A stretch of 19,916 nt of DNA from Magnetovibrio sp. (lineage in GTDB: Bacteria > Pseudomonadota > Alphaproteobacteria > Rhodospirillales_A > JABHCV01), in the NCBI GenBank assembly GCA_002717285.1, contig PBDF01000007.1, forward strand, positions 227,238 to 247,153, written 5' to 3'. Position numbers and translations under genes: made by a program. Below the pieces are notes generated by a model that did not search any database, was not told the DNA's origin, and saw only the letters and a list, made by a program, of their open reading frames with translations. Below, one piece after another: positions 1 to 11,209 of the stretch; positions within the stretch are counted from its first letter, which is position 1, and the number at the start of each line of letters is the position of its first letter.

Positions 1-518
1 AAAGATAATTTACACTACTATATCTCATATAATCAAGTTCCAAATATCTTCAAAGTATATGTAAATAAACGAAAAAATGAGAATTAACTCATAAATAGTT
101 AATTTTATGTAATTATGTGTTCTATTTACTTGTAATAAATACATTTTGTTTCAATTGGCGCACTATAAATTGAAATATAAATAAATAATTATGATTTACT
201 GATGTTTTTTTATAATCGAAAAAATATCTTAGTTGGAATTTAAGTAATTGAAAAATAGTGATATTTATAAGATTTTTAAGTTAAAAAATTAAAATAATTT
301 AGTTTTTCAAAAATTTTATAGCTTGCGTACTATTATTAACATTATTGGGTTGTGGAATGTAAACTTACTTCTGGTGTCTAAAACTATAGGGAAATAATCA
401 CGCAAACTTTTGTAGTGAGAGCTTTTGATCAAAAAAATTTTTAAACAATATTTTAGCTTAAGAATTTCAGTGGCCATATAAAACCACAAAATCAAATTAC
501 TAATTAATAATAATTCCT
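1..518. other. Very AT-rich gene-free stretch
   Basis: No coding region is supported here on either strand; stops are frequent in all frames. By hand count G+C is about 21% over the whole stretch and about 18% in the first 300 bases, far below the flanking genes. A perfect 12-base palindrome, TTTTGATCAAAA, lies at 423-434, and an 8-base inverted repeat (TTGAAAAA at 248-255, TTTTTCAA at 303-310) is present, but such repeats are expected by chance in sequence this AT-rich. It lies downstream of ftsB, where many alphaproteobacteria carry pdhA. I see no tRNA or convincing terminator. Confidence 0.7.
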
Positions 519-863
519 CTAATTAAGCTTTCTTTTTCTAATTGAACTTTTTTTGTCAAGAATGACAACAATATCATCTTTGAGCCCATAGTTAAGCATT
601 ATACGTGCTCGTTCATCAAGCATATCTGGATCAAGACTATCAGGAAGGAGTAAACTCACTTTATGTTCAAGTTTTTTACGCTGAGTTTTTATTTTATCAT
701 ACAATTGCTGTGCTGTTTCAACCTGGTGAGATAATTGGCTTAGGGCAAATATACCACGCTCTCCACGAAATGCATGAAAAGCGAAATAACCAACAGCGAA
801 TATACCGAGAATTGGCCCTATTATAAATCGAGCCCGCGATCGTAATTCATAGAAAAGACCCAT
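519..863 (-). CDS. ftsB: Septum formation initiator FtsB/DivIC-family protein
   Basis: This 114-residue bitopic inner-membrane protein is the FtsB-like partner of FtsL and FtsQ that helps activate septal wall synthesis. The sequence shows a short basic cytoplasmic N-terminus, one membrane segment at about residues 13-31, a predicted periplasmic coiled coil at about 38-71 (heptad-like, with many Gln, Lys and Leu), and the family motif SLDPDMLDERAR at about 76-87, which is very typical of alphaproteobacterial members. The length is normal. The ATG at 861-863 is chosen because the membrane anchor follows at the usual distance; there is no strong Shine-Dalgarno sequence. It follows eno on the same strand after 193 bases, and eno next to ftsB is a widespread arrangement. 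The basic tail (SSIRKRKLN) is less conserved. Confidence 0.9.
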   Translation of the reverse strand: MGLFYELRSRARFIIGPILGIFAVGYFAFHAFRGERGIFALSQLSHQVETAQQLYDKIKTQRKKLEHKVSLLLPDSLDPDMLDERARIMLNYGLKDDIVVILDKKSSIRKRKLN

Positions 864-993
864 TTGACCAAGGCGCCATTATTATTGTTAATACTGCACC
901 CACAGTCCTTTACCCAAAACTACAAATACGCTCAAAATCTTAACAAGTTATTACCATGGCGTTGACACAAATTTTTATACTCAAACAATTGAC

Positions 994-1014
994 AAAAAAC
1001 TGACAGCTAACAGT
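994..1014 (-). terminator. Weak candidate terminator downstream of eno
   Basis: Read on the minus strand, ACTG and CAGT form a 4-bp stem with an 8-base loop followed directly by six T residues, about 45 bases after the eno stop. The short stem makes it a poor intrinsic terminator, so read-through into ftsB is plausible. Confidence 0.25.
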
Positions 1015-1056
1015 AAATTTGTTCTGTACTGGACAAAAAGCTATTGTTGCAGAACT

Positions 1057-3181
<2,125 letters not shown>

Positions 3182-3184
3182 TTT

Positions 3185-4852
<1,668 letters not shown>

Positions 4853-4854
4853 CT

Positions 4855-4860
4855 ATTATA
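4855..4860 (-). promoter_or_regulatory. Candidate -10 element upstream of pyrG
   Basis: On the minus strand a perfect TATAAT lies 44 bases before the pyrG ATG, in the secG-pyrG gap. The region 16-18 bases further upstream resembles TTGACA poorly, so this is a weak call. Confidence 0.25.
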
Positions 4861-4922
4861 TATTTCTTTTGAGTTTAAGAAAACTAACTTGCACAAACAA
4901 TGATCAGAAACTCTCTGTTTTT

Positions 4923-5258
4923 TCATTGCGCCTGGGGAACTCTCGGTCCTTTGGGTAAAATTGGTTCAGTCTGTTCTTGTGTTGCTGACGGTTTATCCAA
5001 AATTGAGGTCGGCTTCGAGTGCCCCCCCGCCATAATCGCCAATACCATGGATGTGGCCATAAAGCATGCAGCAAGAATACCTGTTGTCCTGGTCATAAAG
5101 CTAGCAGAGTCACGACCGGTCATAAAACCACCCATTCCGCCACCACTACCACTACCTCCTCCCATTCCAAGACCTCCTCCCTCGCTACGCTGCAATAACA
5201 CAGCGCCTACGAGACAAATAGCAAGAATAAGATGTATGGAGAGTACAATTGTCAGCAT
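4923..5258 (-). CDS. secG: Preprotein translocase subunit SecG
   Basis: Small inner-membrane subunit of the SecYEG channel that assists SecA-driven export. The product (111 residues) has two hydrophobic segments, at about residues 4-22 and 60-77, separated by the family hallmark QRSEGGGLGMGGG (about 23-35) and a Gly/Ser/Met-rich linker, with the NALTRTT-like motif appearing here as ASFMTRTTG. A charged, Pro/Gln-rich tail follows. The start is placed at the ATG at 5256-5258, giving MLTIVLSIHLILA as in relatives, with GGA 9 bases upstream. A TTG at 5268-5270 would add only MDLR and cannot be excluded. The gene stands between tpiA and pyrG, its common place in alphaproteobacteria, with 109 bases before it and 112 after it. 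Confidence 0.93.
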   Translation of the reverse strand: MLTIVLSIHLILAICLVGAVLLQRSEGGGLGMGGGSGSGGGMGGFMTGRDSASFMTRTTGILAACFMATSMVLAIMAGGHSKPTSILDKPSATQEQTEPILPKGPRVPQAQ

Positions 5259-5367
5259 TCGTAAATCCAAAGAAACTAAAAATATAATATAATTGGTTTT
5301 AAGCCCTGTTTGGTCTATTTGCCAGAAGAAAGTTTAACAGTAGTAATAATCTTTAAACCAAGCTAGT

Positions 5368-6126
5368 TCATGGGCAACTTTGTCCAATTTTCCAAAAGTC
5401 ATCGACATTAAGACTAGCACCACCAATCAGACCGCCATCTACATCAGGTAAAGAAAGGAATTCTGTCGCATTTAGAGCGTTCATAGATCCTCCGTAAAGT
5501 ATGCGAATATCGTTAGCTGTATCCTTACCTAATTTTTTGGCTAGTAAAGACCTAATAGAAGCATGTACTTTTTGAACTTCATTGATCGTAGGTGTGCGTC
5601 CTGTACCAATTGCCCAAACTGGCTCATAAGCAATTACTGTATTTTTGGCAGTAGCATCATCGGGCACACATCCTAAAATCTGAGCTTTTACAACATTCAG
5701 GGTATTTTTAGTATTGCGCTCACTCTCAGTCTCACCAACACAAATGATAGTATTCATACCTGCACCATTGGTCATTTTCGCCTTGCTGAGAATTTCTAAA
5801 TCGGTCTCATTATGCATAGAACGACGATCTGAATGGCCAATAATAACGTAAGTGCAACCCAAATCCTTGAGCATTGCAGCCGAAATATCACCCGTATGTG
5901 GCCCTTTTTCAACAGTATGACAGTTTTGTGCTCCAACTTGTATGTGAGTATCAAACAATAGATCAGTCACGGAGTTGATTAGCGTATAAGGAGGGCAAAC
6001 TAGCATCTCAAAAGGCAAATTCACGCTAGTTTTGAACTTATCAGCAAGCCCTTTGGCAAGTGTGATGCCATCTGAATTCAATACGTTCATTTTCCAATTA
6101 CCTGCTATTAGCATTTGTCTACTCAT
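5368..6126 (-). CDS. tpiA: Triosephosphate isomerase (Asp in place of the conserved Glu after the catalytic His)
   Basis: Interconverts dihydroxyacetone phosphate and glyceraldehyde-3-phosphate in glycolysis and gluconeogenesis; a cytosolic barrel enzyme. The 252 residues show N10 and K12 (GNWKMN), electrophile H98 (IIGHS), catalytic base E168 (AYEPVWAIGTG), the closing loop at about 168-178, and the phosphate-binding segments YGGSMNA at 211-217 and GGLIGGASL at 231-239. The odd point is GHSDRR at 97-102: the family almost always has GHSERR, and the Glu at that place contacts the catalytic Lys. The codon at 5827-5829 reads GAT on the minus strand. The rest is intact, so I read it as functional. 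The ATG at 6124-6126 has AGGA 8 bases upstream. It is divergent from ppiD. Confidence 0.96.
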   Translation of the reverse strand: MSRQMLIAGNWKMNVLNSDGITLAKGLADKFKTSVNLPFEMLVCPPYTLINSVTDLLFDTHIQVGAQNCHTVEKGPHTGDISAAMLKDLGCTYVIIGHSDRRSMHNETDLEILSKAKMTNGAGMNTIICVGETESERNTKNTLNVVKAQILGCVPDDATAKNTVIAYEPVWAIGTGRTPTINEVQKVHASIRSLLAKKLGKDTANDIRILYGGSMNALNATEFLSLPDVDGGLIGGASLNVDDFWKIGQSCP

Positions 6127-6253
6127 AATGTTTTCCTAATTGTATCAAATGAGGATCGAATTTAAAGGCACTACCTAGCACAGCCTAAGAGACGATAAAT
6201 CACCTAAAAGGGTAGTAAAAGCAGAGTATATACATTTACTCAAAATTCTCGGG

Positions 6254-6282
6254 TTGCTCCACAACACAAGCCCTCCTATGAT
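6254..6282 (+). promoter_or_regulatory. Candidate sigma-70 promoter for ppiD-trpE
   Basis: TTGCTC at 6254-6259 and TATGAT at 6277-6282 are separated by exactly 17 bases, in the tpiA/ppiD divergent gap. The -10 matches the consensus at five of six positions and the -35 at three. Transcription would start near 6289, leaving a leader of about 33 bases before ppiD. It would serve ppiD and trpE, which have no room for another promoter between them. Confidence 0.45.
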
Positions 6283-6321
6283 AACGTGTTTTTTTAACTA
6301 TGAAATAAGAAGATTACATAC

Positions 6322-8196
6322 ATGCTAGGAGCTATTCGTAAGCGTTCAGGCGGCATAGTTGTCAAAGGTTTGCTAGGTCTGCTTATCCTAAGTTTTGCAA
6401 TGTGGGGCGTCGCTGATGTTTATAGCCCTGGTGGATCAGATCAAAAACTTGCCGAGGTTGGTGATGTTGAAATTTTACCTGAACATGTGCGCAAAGATTA
6501 CCAAAAAGAGATAGATCGTCTCTCTGAATTGTTTGGAATGCGTATCACTTCTGAGCAAGCACAAATTTTTGGTGTTGGCCAATCTGTAGTTCAACGTGCA
6601 GTTGAACGGGCTTTGTTTGATTTGGCTGCACGAGATCTTGGCATTATAGCTTCTGACGCAATGGTGCTCAAAAATATTAAAAACGAACCAAGTTTTAAAA
6701 ATGCAAACGGAGAATTCGAGCGCACCCGTTTCGATCAAATACTTCAAGCAAACAGATTGACGGAAGCAAGTTTTGTAAAATTGGCTCGGGGTGATCTTAT
6801 TCGTTCCATGTACCTAAGCATGTTTAAAGAAGTGCCACTATCTCCTGAGAGTATGGCCAAGGTACTTTTTTCTTCTCGTAATGAACAACGTATCGCTGAA
6901 ACAGTAACTATAGAGTATGCTAAAGTGACACCAATACCTATACCAAATGAAGCTGATTTGATCCAATTTCACAAATCTAATGAAAAAAAATTTACGTCAC
7001 CTGAGTATCGTAAATTGACATACATAAACCTATCTACAAGTGAACTTTCCAAAGAGATAGCAGTCTCTGATCAAGCTGTTGCTGAAGCCTATGAAGAAAA
7101 TCTTGGGGAATTTAGTGAACCTGAGAGAAGGGACTTTCAACAAATTCGTTTTGAAGATGAAGATACTGCTAAACAGGCTCACTCCCAACTTAAAAAAGGT
7201 ATCGACTTTGTTACAGTAGCAAAAGATTTTGCCAATATGAATGCTGAGGCGACTAATCTAGGCAATATGAAAAAAACAGAACTGATGCCTGTGCTTGCTA
7301 AAGCAGCGTTCTCTCTTGCAATAAATGATTTTACTATCCCACTTAAAAGCGTTCTTGGTTGGCATATATTGCGTCTCAAAGGGATAACACCAGCCCGTCA
7401 AAAATCACTTGCTGAGGTTAAACCAAACTTAAAAAAACAAATAGCAGACGAATTAGCATTTGACTCACTATACAAATTAGCAAACCAATTGGAAGATGAG
7501 TTGGGTGGTGGTGCAAGTCTTGAAGAGGCAGCACAATCCCTAAATCTCAGTCTGATAAGCCAAGACAAAGTAGATAACATGGGAAGAACCCCTGAAGGGA
7601 AAATGATTAATAACTTGCCGGGCGGGGCTTTTCTTAAAGTTGCCTTTTCCACAAATGTTGGGGAGGAGAGTTTCCTTACTGAGATCGGTGATGATGGATA
7701 TTTTATAGTTCGTGTGGATAATGTCATAGAACCGGCTCTCAAAAAACTAGAAAGTATTCGCGCCAAGGTTACCGAGGCTTGGAATTCTCAGCAACGTAGA
7801 AATATAGCAAAACAAAGCGGGGAAAAAATGATCAAATCCTTAAATGCTGGTGCGAACTTTACAAAATTAGCAACCGAAAAAGGGTTCAAACTAAAGCAAA
7901 CAAAACCTATCAGCAGATCAGGCGAAAGTAGCAACTTATCTAGTGAGGTAGTCCGCAAACTTTTTGATGCGAAGATTGGTTTTAGCGTTGGAGGCGCAAA
8001 TACTGACAGTTTTACGGTTGCAAAACTAAAACAAATTGTTACTGCTAACCCCGAAGCAAATATTAATAAACTGAAGACAACAAGCAAAAAACTCTCGGAT
8101 TCTATACGTAACGACCTCTTGAGTCAGCTTGCAACTGCGCTTCAAAAAAACTACCCGGTTGAAATTAATAAACAAGCTATCAATGAATTATTTTAG
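6322..8196 (+). CDS. ppiD: Membrane-anchored parvulin-type peptidyl-prolyl isomerase (PpiD/SurA-like chaperone)
   Basis: Periplasmic folding factor tethered to the inner membrane, thought in the PpiD family to assist proteins leaving the Sec channel. The 624-residue product has a short basic N-terminus (MLGAIRKRSGG), one membrane segment at about 12-33, a SurA-like N-terminal chaperone region at about 40-175, a PPIC/parvulin-like domain at about 266-356 ending in the typical GWHILRL at 346-352, and a C-terminal helical region with a second degenerate parvulin-like stretch (about 430-600). The parvulin domain is divergent, so isomerase activity is uncertain while chaperone activity is likely. 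The length fits PpiD (about 620). The RBS is weak. trpE starts 12 bases after its stop, an arrangement seen in other alphaproteobacteria, so the two are probably co-transcribed. Confidence 0.88.
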   Translation: MLGAIRKRSGGIVVKGLLGLLILSFAMWGVADVYSPGGSDQKLAEVGDVEILPEHVRKDYQKEIDRLSELFGMRITSEQAQIFGVGQSVVQRAVERALFDLAARDLGIIASDAMVLKNIKNEPSFKNANGEFERTRFDQILQANRLTEASFVKLARGDLIRSMYLSMFKEVPLSPESMAKVLFSSRNEQRIAETVTIEYAKVTPIPIPNEADLIQFHKSNEKKFTSPEYRKLTYINLSTSELSKEIAVSDQAVAEAYEENLGEFSEPERRDFQQIRFEDEDTAKQAHSQLKKGIDFVTVAKDFANMNAEATNLGNMKKTELMPVLAKAAFSLAINDFTIPLKSVLGWHILRLKGITPARQKSLAEVKPNLKKQIADELAFDSLYKLANQLEDELGGGASLEEAAQSLNLSLISQDKVDNMGRTPEGKMINNLPGGAFLKVAFSTNVGEESFLTEIGDDGYFIVRVDNVIEPALKKLESIRAKVTEAWNSQQRRNIAKQSGEKMIKSLNAGANFTKLATEKGFKLKQTKPISRSGESSNLSSEVVRKLFDAKIGFSVGGANTDSFTVAKLKQIVTANPEANINKLKTTSKKLSDSIRNDLLSQLATALQKNYPVEINKQAINELF

Positions 8197-8208
8197 CGGC
8201 TAATAGCC

Positions 8209-9711
8209 ATGAATTATTTACCAGAAATGGCTGACTTTGAGAAATCCTATATTGCAGGTGAAACCCAAGTTGTATGGACAACTCTGGTTTCAGACCTCGA
8301 TACCCCTGTTGCCGCCTTCCTGAAATTAGCAGGGGAAGAAGCCAATAGTTTTTTACTTGAGTCAGTTGAAGGTGGCGCAACGCGCGGACGCTACTCATTT
8401 ATTGGATTGAAGCCAGATATTATTTGGCGATGTTTTGGCAACAAAGCACAAATCAATCGCAATCCACTTGCCAATCCCAAATCATTTGATGAATGCCATA
8501 AATCCACTATTCACTCCTTAAGATCGCTTGCAAAAGAGTCCTGCGTGGATCTTCCGCACGGGTTGCCTCCCATGGCTACTGGGCTGATCGGCTACCTATC
8601 ATACGATACAATTCGCCTAGTTGAAAATCTACCAGATGTAAACCCAGATACTCTAAAAGTGCCTGATGGAATTTTTTTACGACCAACCATCATGGCTATT
8701 TTTGATACCATTGAGGATACTGTCACACTAATCACTCCAGCACGTCCAGTCGAGGGAGAAGAACCTACACAGGCTTATGAATCCGCTATTAACCGCCTCG
8801 CCGAGACTGTTAGCCTAATGGAGAGTAGCCTGCCACAAAAATCAGATTATACTGATCACGAACCACCTGACCCAGTCTCAAATATCAAACACAATGACTT
8901 TCTTGATATGGTCAAAAAAGCCAAAGAATACATTCTCTCTGGGGATATCTTTCAAGTGGTACTTTCACAACGCTTTGCTGTACCTTTCAAATTACCGCCT
9001 TTCTCTCTCTACAGAGCACTGCGACGGCTCAATCCTTCCCCTTTTTTGTTTCATCTAAATTTTGGTGACTTTAGCATCATTGGATCAAGTCCAGAAATTC
9101 TTGTAAGAGTTCGTAACAACAAGGTCACAATTAGGCCAATTGCTGGCACTCGGCCAAGAGGTAAAACAGTAGATGAGGATCAAATTTTGGCCAACCAACT
9201 TCTAGCAGACCCAAAAGAACTTGCTGAACACCTAATGTTACTTGACCTTGGCCGCAACGATGTGGGCAGAGTTGCAAAAATAGGTAGCGTCAAAGTAACT
9301 GAAAAGATGTTAGTCGAACGCTACTCACACGTTATGCACATTGTCTCAAATGTTGAGGGTGAACTTGACTCACAATTCGATGCCTTAAAAGCCTTACTAG
9401 CAGGATTTCCCGCAGGCACAGTCTCAGGTGCGCCAAAAGTACGTGCAATGGAAATTATAGATGAACTGGAGACAGAAAAACGTGGAATTTATGCAGGTTG
9501 CATTGGCTACTTTGGTGCCAATGGGGATATGGACAGTTGTATTGCCTTGCGAACAGCCATTGTTAAAGACGACGTAATGTATGTTCAGGCTGGTGGTGGA
9601 ATTGTTGCTGACAGCGACCCTGAAGCAGAATATCAGGAAAGTCAAAATAAAGCACGCGCCCTTATACTTGCCGCACAGGAAGCAGTTCGCTTTGCTAGTT
9701 TGCGAAATTAA
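8209..9711 (+). CDS. trpE: Anthranilate synthase component I
   Basis: With TrpG, converts chorismate and glutamine to anthranilate, the first committed step of tryptophan synthesis. The 500 residues have the N-terminal domain with LLES at 49-52, the tryptophan feedback site, followed by SVEGGATRGRYSFIG. The C-terminal chorismate-binding domain shows PIAGTRPRGKT, DLGRNDVGRV, GTVSGAPKVRAMEIIDELE, GCIGYFG and the closing QAGGGIVADSDPEAEYQE. These identify TrpE rather than PabB. The start is the first ATG after ppiD; an ATG seven codons in (8227) is a possible alternative, as neither has a strong Shine-Dalgarno site. A small palindrome, GGCTAATAGCC, sits directly before the first ATG (8198-8208). 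The partner trpG is 1.5 kb away behind an opposing gene. No leader peptide or attenuator precedes trpE. Confidence 0.97.
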   Translation: MNYLPEMADFEKSYIAGETQVVWTTLVSDLDTPVAAFLKLAGEEANSFLLESVEGGATRGRYSFIGLKPDIIWRCFGNKAQINRNPLANPKSFDECHKSTIHSLRSLAKESCVDLPHGLPPMATGLIGYLSYDTIRLVENLPDVNPDTLKVPDGIFLRPTIMAIFDTIEDTVTLITPARPVEGEEPTQAYESAINRLAETVSLMESSLPQKSDYTDHEPPDPVSNIKHNDFLDMVKKAKEYILSGDIFQVVLSQRFAVPFKLPPFSLYRALRRLNPSPFLFHLNFGDFSIIGSSPEILVRVRNNKVTIRPIAGTRPRGKTVDEDQILANQLLADPKELAEHLMLLDLGRNDVGRVAKIGSVKVTEKMLVERYSHVMHIVSNVEGELDSQFDALKALLAGFPAGTVSGAPKVRAMEIIDELETEKRGIYAGCIGYFGANGDMDSCIALRTAIVKDDVMYVQAGGGIVADSDPEAEYQESQNKARALILAAQEAVRFASLRN

Positions 9712-9737
9712 AAGGCTTCAAAAATCACTTTTGATAT

Positions 9738-9763
9738 AAACAAAATATGAGCATATTGTTTTT
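9738..9763. terminator. Candidate bidirectional terminator between convergent trpE and deacetylase genes
   Basis: In the 95-base convergent gap, ATAT/ATAT with a GAGC loop extends by one A-T pair, then, past a two-base bulge, by C-G and three A-T pairs, and is followed by T residues on the plus strand. The stem is AT-rich and bulged, so strength is doubtful. Its position 27 bases after the trpE stop is apt. Confidence 0.35.
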
Positions 9764-9806
9764 CATTTCTAACATGCTGAGAGTGATTAGATTTTTTAAG
9801 AATTAT

Positions 9807-10952
9807 TTAATGATAACCAAATTTTTTGACAATTGTCGTTAACGGAACTAGTTGAAAACCCCTTGATTCAACACTCTCAAGCCAAGTTCGAAGGGCTTTT
9901 ATAGTTACATCGCGAGGATGACCAATAGCAATAACCGCACCCACTCGACGGGCAAATCTCTCAACCTGTAACAACTTAGCATTTACAGCACTTACAGTAT
10001 TTTCATGATCAAGAAAGATATTTCTCTCGACTACAGGAACACCCAACTCTTTCGCTAGATTTATGCCGACAGTTTTGTTTGAAGTACGTGAGTCCAAGAA
10101 TAAAAGCCCACGACGTTTGATTTCCTTCATGACAATCCGCATTGCCTTTCTATCAGCTGTAAACTTGGAGCCCATGTGATTGTTGAGACCAACATAGGTA
10201 GAAAAACGACTTAGCCCCCAATTAAGCCGACGACGAATTTCGTCCTCACTCAAATTTATTAACAGAGCATTAGGACCGGGATCAACTTCTGTGGATCGTG
10301 GCTCCATAGATACATGCAACAACAATTCGTGGCCCATTTGCCTGGCTTTTTTAGTTTGAGCTTCAAGATTTTTAGCATACGTCAAAAATGAGAGCGTTAA
10401 CGGTGCTTTGAGACTTATAGTCAATGCTGAGCGCTTACGATCAATACCCATGTCGTCTATAACAATTGCTATCATGGGTTTATTGCCATGAGTTGCAACA
10501 TCAACTGCATATTTTTTCCATCTTGGTAAGGCTGTTATAGTAACAGTCGGTTTCATGGTTTTAATTGATTTGTCATCTTGTTGTAGTTCTGGGACTCTTG
10601 GCACAGAACTTGAGATTAGCGAAGGTGCAGAATATTCAACCAGTTTATTGGTGTTATCTAGAGTTATCTCCCCTTCAGGAATACTAGCTGCGAGGTTTGA
10701 CTTACCGGTGAGTTGGCCTTCATCCCTAAACAAAGGTCCATCAGGTATAGCAATAATTTCCGGAGGGGGACTTTGGCTCTTATACCAGGCCTCAGGTGTG
10801 CTATTTCTTGAACTCAGGCTCTTTGTTTCAGGACCTTGGCCTTGAAAAAAATAAATAACCAGAGAGAAAATCAAAAAAGTTATAAATATGCCACTTCCGT
10901 AGGCAAGTTGGCGCTTGAATTTGAAACTTGATGGAATTTTTTCACTAACCAC
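9807..10952 (-). CDS. Divergent polysaccharide deacetylase family protein (YibQ/DUF610-like)
   Basis: Member of the divergent polysaccharide deacetylase family, a NodB-like fold found in the envelope of many proteobacteria; the substrate is unproven. The 381 residues start with a short basic cytoplasmic part, one membrane segment or uncleaved signal anchor at about 18-37, and a low-complexity Pro/Ser-rich linker to about 150. The catalytic-like domain follows, with IAIVIDDMGID at 161-171 (the Asp pair), HVSMEP at 213-218, GLNNHMGSKFT at 255-265 (metal-type His), LLFLDSRTS at 283-291, FLDHEN at 313-318 and AIGHPRD at 342-348. The start is GTG at 10950-10952, with AGGA 9 bases upstream. In relatives this gene often follows a CtpA protease gene; here it stands alone, opposed to both neighbours and splitting trpE from trpG. 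The family assignment is firm; the activity is inferred. Confidence 0.88.
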   Translation of the reverse strand: MVSEKIPSSFKFKRQLAYGSGIFITFLIFSLVIYFFQGQGPETKSLSSRNSTPEAWYKSQSPPPEIIAIPDGPLFRDEGQLTGKSNLAASIPEGEITLDNTNKLVEYSAPSLISSSVPRVPELQQDDKSIKTMKPTVTITALPRWKKYAVDVATHGNKPMIAIVIDDMGIDRKRSALTISLKAPLTLSFLTYAKNLEAQTKKARQMGHELLLHVSMEPRSTEVDPGPNALLINLSEDEIRRRLNWGLSRFSTYVGLNNHMGSKFTADRKAMRIVMKEIKRRGLLFLDSRTSNKTVGINLAKELGVPVVERNIFLDHENTVSAVNAKLLQVERFARRVGAVIAIGHPRDVTIKALRTWLESVESRGFQLVPLTTIVKKFGYH

Positions 10953-11105
10953 GTATCAAATTCCTATTTGGTACGCATATTTGCTAATGTAGCAATAAAC
11001 CAAATACTTACGATAGTTGATCGCCACTTAGTAACTATTTTAAATGTTTTCAAATTAATTACTTTAAAAAAAAATTAAGTTTGCTTCAGTCATAACATGG
11101 TCTAG

Positions 11106-11156
11106 CACTTGACGATAGAAGATCCTGACGGCAATGTGGGCGAAATTAAAAAATGA
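11106..11156 (+). pseudogene. Possible glyoxalase/VOC C-terminal remnant
   Basis: Between an in-frame TAG at 11103-11105 and a TGA at 11154-11156 the plus strand encodes HLTIEDPDGNVGEIKK. IEDPDG followed by a Glu-Ile and a Lys-Lys end is the typical C-terminal ending of vicinal-oxygen-chelate glyoxalases; gloA in this window ends [16 protein letters not shown]. There is no start codon or upstream domain. It could be a decayed end of a lost gene or a chance match in an intergenic region, and I favour neither strongly. Confidence 0.3.
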
Positions 11157-11182
11157 CGCTTAATTATTATTAATGTTATACC
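11153..11182 (+). promoter_or_regulatory. Candidate promoter for trpGDC-moaC-moeA
   Basis: ATGACG at 11153-11158 (four of six to TTGACA) and TATACC at 11177-11182 (four of six to TATAAT) are 18 bases apart, which would start transcription about 20 bases before the trpG ATG. Some promoter is required here because the upstream neighbour points the other way. The hexamers are only moderate, and other AT-rich -10 choices exist nearby. Confidence 0.35.
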
Positions 11183-11200
11183 TTAATTATATTAATGTAA
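11159..11200. repeat. Tandem palindromic repeat before trpG
   Basis: Two near-identical units begin at 11159 and 11182, 23 bases apart. Each contains TTAAT and ATTAA as an inverted repeat (spacer TATT in the first, TAT in the second) followed by TGT and an A. The second unit ends 9 bases before the trpG start, and the first overlaps the candidate -10 spacer. The spacing near two helical turns fits an operator, but the region is very AT-rich. Confidence 0.45.
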
Positions 11201-11209
11201 ATTGTTGAA

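Noticed and set aside
423..434. Perfect palindrome TTTTGATCAAAA as a terminator or operator
   Set aside because: It has no loop and no dependent gene, and such palindromes are expected by chance in a 20% G+C stretch.
962..981. TTGACA and TATACT on the plus strand in the eno-ftsB gap
   Set aside because: They are only 8 bases apart, too close for a sigma-70 promoter, and would read antisense into eno.
4965..4977. GTTC-N5-GTTC inside secG as an SOS box
   Set aside because: The spacing is 5 rather than 7 bases and it lies within coding sequence, not at a promoter.
4900..5292. Plus-strand open frame of about 130 codons across secG
   Set aside because: Its proline-rich product is the mirror of the Gly-rich SecG linker, and SecG on the minus strand is clearly recognisable.
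7398..8087. Minus-strand open frames within ppiD
   Set aside because: Ser/Phe/Leu-rich translations typical of the antisense of a Lys/Glu-rich gene, with no supporting signals.
11041..11209. trp leader peptide and attenuator before trpG
   Set aside because: No short open frame with tandem Trp codons and no terminator hairpin was found.
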